A stretch of 38,327 nt of DNA from Chthoniobacterales bacterium (GTDB lineage: Bacteria > Verrucomicrobiota > Verrucomicrobiia > Chthoniobacterales > UBA10450), in assembly GCA_025935755.1 (NCBI GenBank), contig JAICUQ010000013.1, positions 1 to 38,327 on the forward strand, in the 5' to 3' direction. Each line of letters begins with the position of its first letter. Position 1 is the stretch's first letter. Under the pieces are notes generated by a model. The model was not told the origin of the DNA. It saw only the letters and a list, made by a program, of their open reading frames with translations, and did not search any database. The translations under genes and the position numbers were made by a program. Of this stretch, positions 33,563 to 38,327 are shown one piece after another.

Positions 33563-34621
33563 ATGAACCAACGATTTCGATTGGGCTTCTTGCTGATCCT
33601 TCTCATTCCCTTCATCAACGCGGTCATCGTGCCCAACGCGTTTGCCACGGGAAACAAGGATTTCGGAGAACTGGTTGAAATCGGCGGCGGCCGCAAGATA
33701 CATCTCGAATGCCGCGGCACCGGTTCTCCTACGGTGGTGCTCATATCGGGAACCCGAGGAGCTTACGATGACTGGACCGATCTGATTGATCCCAACAATC
33801 CGGCTGGCGCGCCGAAGCCTGGTGAGTCAGCTGTGTTCCCGCAGCTTAGCAAGTTCACCCGGGTGTGTGGGTACGACCGTCCCGGAACTACGCGGAACGA
33901 TAACACAATGACTGATTCCACACTTGTGTTACAGCCGACTACAGCACAACAAGGAGTCGCAGACCTGCATGCACTGCTAAATGCAGCCGGGGAACCGGCC
34001 CCGTACGTTCTTGTCGGACACTCCTGGGGTGGCCTGATTGCCAGACTCTTCGCGAGCACGTACCCGGATGAGGTGGCTGGCCTGGTCTTGGTTGACCCTG
34101 CCTCCGAATTCCTTAAGACCTCGCTGACCCCGGAGCAGTGGGCGACGTACCTCAAAGCTACGAAGAAGCTGATCGAATCCAAAGGTTTGGAAGCACCCGA
34201 CCACGCGCGCACACTTGATCTGCTTCACGGCACGCCCGAGGTACACCCAATGCCAGTTGTCGTGCTTACCTCAGACAAGCGATTCGACTTTGGCGCCGGC
34301 GGACCTGAGACGTGGGAGGCGTGGCAATCCGCTCACGATCGTCTCGCAAAGCTTCTGAAGGCGAAACAGATCACCGACACGAACAGCGGCCACGTTATAC
34401 AAATGGAACAGCCACAACTGGTGGTCGACGCGATCCGGCAGGTGGTCGAGGCAGTTCGTAGCGGGAGTCATCAGGTGGGGCGCAACAAAACAGATACCGA
34501 TTTAACTCGGATCGCCGACGGCTCGCGTATTGAGTTCGAAAACGTGCTTGATGAGGCGTTCGCTAAACCGGGTTTGCGTGAAGTTATAGAAGGTTTATCG
34601 ATTCCCAGTACTGGTAACTGA
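33563..34621 (+). CDS. Exported alpha/beta hydrolase
   Basis: This 352-residue protein has an N-terminal signal peptide (about 1-29, ending AFA) and an alpha/beta hydrolase fold. The nucleophile elbow is GHSWGG (Ser154). The likely acid is Asp in LVLVDPAS or a later strand, and the catalytic His is in TNSGHVIQMEQPQLV. An oxyanion-region SGTRG (62-66) and GYDRPG are also present. The C-terminal 50 residues after the catalytic domain are unusual and unrecognised. A decayed fragment of a related hydrolase lies about 400 bp downstream (35002-35140). Confidence 0.88.
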   Translation: MNQRFRLGFLLILLIPFINAVIVPNAFATGNKDFGELVEIGGGRKIHLECRGTGSPTVVLISGTRGAYDDWTDLIDPNNPAGAPKPGESAVFPQLSKFTRVCGYDRPGTTRNDNTMTDSTLVLQPTTAQQGVADLHALLNAAGEPAPYVLVGHSWGGLIARLFASTYPDEVAGLVLVDPASEFLKTSLTPEQWATYLKATKKLIESKGLEAPDHARTLDLLHGTPEVHPMPVVVLTSDKRFDFGAGGPETWEAWQSAHDRLAKLLKAKQITDTNSGHVIQMEQPQLVVDAIRQVVEAVRSGSHQVGRNKTDTDLTRIADGSRIEFENVLDEAFAKPGLREVIEGLSIPSTGN

Positions 34622-34730
34622 ATAGCATCTACTTGGAGTCGCCGATTTGGTTCAATGGCGTTAAAGGCACCGGTGAAGTTTTTCATCCCGGTGCTGAAAG
34701 CCCTTCAACTGATAATCGAACCTTCGGTAG

Positions 34731-34976
34731 TGTAGCCGCGGCGCTCTGTCGCCGCGATGCCAGCGGCCGGGCGGGCGCCTCGACAGAGCGAGGCGGCTAC
34801 ATCATTTGATACTGTAGCCGCGGCGCTCTGTCGCCGCGATGCCAGCAGCCGGGCGCGCGCCTCGACAGAGCGAGGCGGCTACATCATTTGATACTGTAGC
34901 CGCGGCGCTCTGCCGCCGCGAAGCCAGCAGCCGGCCGGGCGGGCGCCTCGACAGAGCGAGGCGGCTACATCATTTG
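34731..34976. repeat. Three-copy 82-bp palindromic tandem repeat
   Basis: Units start at 34731, 34813 and 34895 (the third with a 4-bp insertion). Each runs TGTAGCCGCGGCGCTCTGTCG to CGACAGAGCGAGGCGGCTACA, then TCATTTGATAC. The two arms of each unit pair at 18 of 20 positions, so each is a long hairpin. The TGTAG..CTACA ends resemble those of the element at 20531-20600. It is noncoding and lies between an intact hydrolase gene and a hydrolase remnant. Confidence 0.88.
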
Positions 34977-35001
34977 GCTTGTTGCGACTTTACCGAGTTC
35001 G

Positions 35002-35145
35002 TTGCTATCGAGGATGGCCGCAAAGCTTGTGTCGAATCATATCGGCGAGACGAACAGTGGGCACGAGACACACAAAGAACAGCCGCAGCTCATGACGGGT
35101 GGAATTCAGGAACTCGTTTCAAGCGGTACGGAGCGCAACACGGAA
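35002..35145 (+). pseudogene. Remnant of an alpha/beta hydrolase C-terminus
   Basis: In the frame from 35002 the translation contains ETNSGHETHKEQPQLMTGGIQELV. This aligns with the catalytic-His segment of the upstream hydrolase (DTNSGHVIQMEQPQLVVDAI), including the GH and EQPQL. The rest of a hydrolase is absent: upstream sits the tandem palindrome, and downstream the frame runs into the end of the opposite-strand beta-lactamase-like gene. It is therefore a fragment left from a deleted paralogue. Confidence 0.75.
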
Positions 35146-35160
35146 ACTCACTGCAATCGC

Positions 35161-36291
35161 TCAATCGCCATCCGGATTTTGTTCGCCTTCAGTGGATGGC
35201 TGTGATTGATCGCGTGCGAGTACGTGAAGGAGCTGCCGGCCAATTCTTGTGGCGGGCTGCTTGCCACGATTGCAGAGAACAACAACCCCTATTTTTCGCT
35301 GTGGAGTAAACCCGATCCAGGTCGATGTATTTGGCAGCCCACCATTTTTGTCGACGATGATGAGATTGCCGGATGTCACGTGTTGCCAGGCAAGAGCCTG
35401 GCTGAAGTGAGGGTTAACGGTGAAGACCGGCTGTTGGGTCAGAGCCATGGCGTTTTCCAGTGGAGCATGATTTGCAAGCTCGCCCATGTTCGCCTTTAGA
35501 AAGGTGGCCATGTCGCGGGACGACGAATAAATCTGACCGGATCCTGGCCACTCGAACGCTCCTCCTTCCATTCCGGGGTTGCCAATCGGTTGGCCCTCCG
35601 AACCATACCCCTGCACAGCGCGACCAAGCAGATTGCGCGGCAAAGGCAGTGCGGTGGAAGTCATCCCGAGCGGGCCAGTTATTCTCTGGTGCATCAACTG
35701 CGCGAAAGGTGTCTTGAACCGGCGTTGCAGGGCAATTCGCAGCAGAACCATGCCGGCGTCGGAATACAGATACTGCTTCCCCGGCTCGTGCTTCGGGTCG
35801 GCCTTCCATGCATCCAGGAACCGGACGAAATCTGGCCACTTGTATCGACCCCGATGCCACCTCTCATATTGCCCCGGTGTATCTGGCAATCCAGATGTGT
35901 GACTCGCGATCTGTCCAAGCGTTATCCGACGAACATCTCCGCCACGCTGTAACTCAGGAACATATTTGGCAACCGGATCGTCCAGGCTGAGCTCGCCGCG
36001 TTTCACGGCTTCGGCGAGGATCGTCGTCGCGAATAATTTGCCTACGGAACCCAAATTGAAGATCCAATCAGCGGTTACTCGTTCGTTCCTGGACAGATTA
36101 GCAAAACCATAGTTGAAAAACTCAGTCCTCCCATCCATGCGCACGGCGACCGCAACGCCACCTCCCCTTGCGTTCTGCGGCAAAAGCGGCCGAACATTCT
36201 GCTCAATTATCGCCTGAATGTTGCCTTGTCCGCACACTGTTGCAGCAAGCGAAGCTGTGATCAGCATCGCAGAAAACATCGTTCGAATCAT
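35161..36291 (-). CDS. Exported class C beta-lactamase-fold serine hydrolase
   Basis: This 376-residue protein has a signal peptide (about 1-22) and the serine beta-lactamase/PBP fold. SxxK is Ser82-Lys85 (GSVGKLF). HTSGLPD follows, then the second motif YSD (Tyr176, Ser177, Asp178) where AmpC has YSN, and KNGG where AmpC has KTG. Such variants are common in esterases and D,D-peptidase-like relatives, so this is better called a serine hydrolase than a resistance enzyme. Its 3' end abuts the hydrolase remnant. Confidence 0.86.
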   Translation of the reverse strand: MIRTMFSAMLITASLAATVCGQGNIQAIIEQNVRPLLPQNARGGGVAVAVRMDGRTEFFNYGFANLSRNERVTADWIFNLGSVGKLFATTILAEAVKRGELSLDDPVAKYVPELQRGGDVRRITLGQIASHTSGLPDTPGQYERWHRGRYKWPDFVRFLDAWKADPKHEPGKQYLYSDAGMVLLRIALQRRFKTPFAQLMHQRITGPLGMTSTALPLPRNLLGRAVQGYGSEGQPIGNPGMEGGAFEWPGSGQIYSSSRDMATFLKANMGELANHAPLENAMALTQQPVFTVNPHFSQALAWQHVTSGNLIIVDKNGGLPNTSTWIGFTPQRKIGVVVLCNRGKQPATRIGRQLLHVLARDQSQPSTEGEQNPDGD

Positions 36292-36415
36292 GGCTCAATT
36301 CTTTAATGCTCGGCCGACATTGGCAATCCTATAGCGCGAGAGCTGCGCAAAACTGGTTTTCATAAATGGCGATGGGGAAGTGAGGCCATCCCGCGGCTGC
36401 GAGACCTATTTAAAA

Positions 36416-36433
36416 GCGCGGACATGTCCGCGC
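36416..36433. repeat. Perfect 18-bp palindrome
   Basis: GCGCGGACATGTCCGCGC is fully self-complementary with no loop, in the divergent region between the beta-lactamase-like gene and the DUF2851 gene, 19 bp before the latter's ATG. It could be a dimeric regulator site or another member of the dispersed palindrome set. Confidence 0.7.
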
Positions 36434-36452
36434 ACTCTAACGCGAGCGTGAC

Positions 36453-37913
36453 ATGTTCCATTCCGGCTTTCATAATCAGCGCGTGAGCACGTTCACAGAG
36501 GCTGCTCTGGATGTTTCGCATGATCATCCTGCCGGTCGCTATGCGCGCATTCGCGACACAACTCGTGTTCACGAACGAACGCTGTTCGCCGTCCCTCGGA
36601 TTCCATCAGAGTTGGAACTGCAAGCGCGCTGGTTCGCCGGAGACTTTGGCCGGCGATTCGTCAGCACGACTGGCGATCAAATCGATATCGTTCAGTTCGG
36701 CGTCTGGAACCGGGAAGCCGGGCCGGATTTTCGCGACGCGGCGATACGCATTAATGGCGGCGAAGCAATGCACGGTTGCATCGAAATCGATCTGCTCGAC
36801 CGCAGCTGGGAGTCGCATGGTCACGCGACAAATCCAGCATTCGAACCGACGGTGCTCCATGTATTCGTTGAGAGGAGTGACCGTGCATTTTTCACGCGCA
36901 CATTTGCCAATCGGAACGTGCCGCAGGTCTGCATCAATCCCACGGATTTGGCAGGAGCGTTCAATCCGAACATCCCACTCGCATATCCCGGGCGATGCCA
37001 GGCGCCGCTGAAGAATTTACCCGAAGCACGTCTCCGCGGCGTGCTCGATGCCGCAGCGCAGTTCCGTTTGCAACAAAAAGCGAATCGGATTCGCAACAAA
37101 ATCGACGTGCATGGACGCGACGAGACGCTTTTCCAGGAACTCGCAACTGCGCTCGGGTACAAGGAAAACAAGTTGCCGTTCACACTTTTGACACAGCGTT
37201 TGCCGCTGCGGTCGTTGCGCGAAAATGCAAAGGATTGCGAGGCGTTGCTCTTCGGCACCGCCGGTTTCCTCGAGCTGCCCGATCTTGAGATTTACAAAAA
37301 ATCGACACGCGAATATGTGCGGCAACTCTGGGACCGCTGGTGGCCACATCGCGATGCTCTGCAGCGACTGATTCTGTCACGAACAGCGTGGCACCTCACC
37401 GGCACCCGGCCTTTGAATCATCCACAGCGGCGTCTTGCTGCACTTGCGGTGCTCGTCCGCGATTGGCCGCGTCTTCAGCGCACCTCTGGAAAAAGCAGTG
37501 TTGCCGCGGCGAACGATTTTTTTCAGGCGATGGAACATTCGTTCTGGAATTTCCATTACACACTCACATCCAAAGCATCATCGAAGGAGATGGCGTTGAT
37601 CGGTGAATCGCGTGCGGCGGACATCCTGGCAAACGTGCTGTTCCCGTTCTGGGCGGCGCATGAAGTTAAGAGTAACGCTTCGCCAAGCGCACAGCTTTGG
37701 GCGGAATATGTGAAGCGACCCGCGCAGCTATCGAACCGGCGACTCGAAACCGCGGCAACGCGTCTGTTTGGGAATGATCCGCGTCGGAAAGATTTTCTGC
37801 GCACCGTCGCGAACCAACAGGGCCTGTTGCAAATCTATGAAGATTTTTGTATGCAAGACAATTCAGATTGTTCCCACTGCCCGTTCCCGGAGCAGATGGC
37901 GAATTGGATGTGA
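36453..37913 (+). CDS. DUF2851 family protein
   Basis: This 486-residue protein matches DUF2851. The N-terminal block has ELELQARWFAGDFGRRF, IVQFGVWNREAGPDFRDAAIRING, and HGHATNPAFEPTVLHVFVE. The C-terminus carries a Cys cluster (C-x6-C-x2-CPFPEQM) typical of the family. The first block resembles a nuclease-like core, but no reaction is established. The start is uncertain: GTG 36483 and later codons are alternatives to ATG 36453, and conservation begins only at about residue 45. Confidence 0.87.
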   Translation: MFHSGFHNQRVSTFTEAALDVSHDHPAGRYARIRDTTRVHERTLFAVPRIPSELELQARWFAGDFGRRFVSTTGDQIDIVQFGVWNREAGPDFRDAAIRINGGEAMHGCIEIDLLDRSWESHGHATNPAFEPTVLHVFVERSDRAFFTRTFANRNVPQVCINPTDLAGAFNPNIPLAYPGRCQAPLKNLPEARLRGVLDAAAQFRLQQKANRIRNKIDVHGRDETLFQELATALGYKENKLPFTLLTQRLPLRSLRENAKDCEALLFGTAGFLELPDLEIYKKSTREYVRQLWDRWWPHRDALQRLILSRTAWHLTGTRPLNHPQRRLAALAVLVRDWPRLQRTSGKSSVAAANDFFQAMEHSFWNFHYTLTSKASSKEMALIGESRAADILANVLFPFWAAHEVKSNASPSAQLWAEYVKRPAQLSNRRLETAATRLFGNDPRRKDFLRTVANQQGLLQIYEDFCMQDNSDCSHCPFPEQMANWM

Positions 37914-38327
37914 CGGTTGGAAGGTTGAAGAGTTGAAGGGTTGAAACGTTGAAGAGATGAAGCGTTGAAGCGTGAGAGACTGCGCGGCAGCGAGCTTCGC
38001 GCGCAAGACCGGGCTTTCAAACTCGGCGGCATTACCATTCGGTCACGCCACGGGATCCTTCGACCCCGAAAGCTTTCGGGGCTCAGGATGCCCTCGTTAC
38101 GACTCGACTTCGCTCGGAATGACAAGGAATGGACCGCCGAACTAAAAGATTGTGCAAAGACCGTTAACAGGTCATAATCCGACCCAATGCACCCCAGAAT
38201 TGTAGGGCGTCTGTGTCAGACGCCAATTTGGTCAGGTTCGGCGTTTCGCAGCTGCAGCGGATCGCGAAAGCGAACGGCCAGGCTTTCAAACGCGCGACAG
38301 ACACAATCGTCCCGGCAAGGATTCACC
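37914..38327. repeat. Terminal repeat-rich spacer
   Basis: No gene is supported. It holds eight tandem octamers of the form GTTGAARN (37916-37979) and a perfect 18-bp palindrome CCCCGAAAGCTTTCGGGG (38064-38081), inside a GGATCCTTCGA..CTCAGGATG..GACTTCGCTCGGAATGAC element. A perfect GGCGTCTGTGTCAGACGCC hairpin lies at 38206-38224, preceded by TTGTAG. The window ends in unassigned sequence. Confidence 0.75.

Noticed and set aside
34731-34976. CRISPR-like array
   Set aside because: The three units are contiguous 82-bp near-identical palindromes without unique spacers, and no cas gene is present.
35161-36291. AmpC antibiotic-resistance gene
   Set aside because: YSD and KNG replace the AmpC YSN and KTG motifs; the fold is shared by many peptidases and esterases, so resistance is unsupported.

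Overview
The window looks like a chromosomal segment of a free-living, probably soil-dwelling bacterium. I infer Verrucomicrobiota (Spartobacteria/Chthoniobacterales-like). The reasons are a moderately GC-rich sequence, housekeeping genes scattered singly or in short runs, a DUF2851 gene, a CDP-paratose-epimerase-like gene, a signal-peptide adhesin family, and intergenic DNA full of short dispersed palindromes. No tRNA, rRNA, CRISPR array, transposase, integrase or phage structural gene was seen. The taxonomic call is inference only.

Layout. 1-4.7 kb: a Nif3-like protein, a membrane HAMP/class III nucleotide cyclase and a metallo-beta-lactamase-fold hydrolase, all on the minus strand, separated by two repeat-mosaic spacers. 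4.75-9.1 kb: three head-to-tail plus-strand paralogues encoding secreted proteins made of 17-residue NTAVG-type repeats. Two of them end in a peptidase S74 (endosialidase-type intramolecular chaperone) domain plus coiled coil; the first has lost the S74 domain. A fourth, frameshifted paralogue lies at 17.8-19.7 kb. 9.5-12.5 kb: a zinc-ribbon membrane protein (+), then minus-strand msrA, pgl and a nucleotide-sugar epimerase. 12.55-16.8 kb: a plus-strand run with two ATGA overlaps encoding a sulfotransferase, an ApeI-like hotdog dehydratase, a methyltransferase, an LpxL-like acyltransferase and an ApeP-like hotdog protein, converging on fabG. This resembles part of an aryl-polyene/lipid pathway without a visible ketosynthase or acyl carrier protein.

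19.7-26.7 kb: a minus-strand housekeeping stretch with mutL, glnB, uppP, a DUF6941-like protein, a small secreted protein, purA and uppS. uppS and uppP make and recycle the undecaprenyl carrier lipid. 27.2-30.5 kb: an IscA-type Fe-S protein, two uncharacterised membrane-anchored proteins and a HIT protein. 30.7-36.3 kb: an accessory stretch with two serine beta-lactamase-fold hydrolases, a small secreted protein, a GNAT acetyltransferase, an alpha/beta hydrolase and a decayed hydrolase fragment beside a three-copy 82-bp palindromic tandem repeat. 36.4-37.9 kb: DUF2851.

Many genes point to the envelope: secreted repeat proteins, lipid acylation and sulfation, a sugar epimerase, undecaprenyl metabolism and penicillin-binding-like hydrolases. 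The most unusual items are the S74 repeat-protein array with its degrees of decay, the ketosynthase-less hotdog/sulfotransferase operon, and the many families of perfect small palindromes in nearly every spacer, some of which supply stop codons to neighbouring genes.
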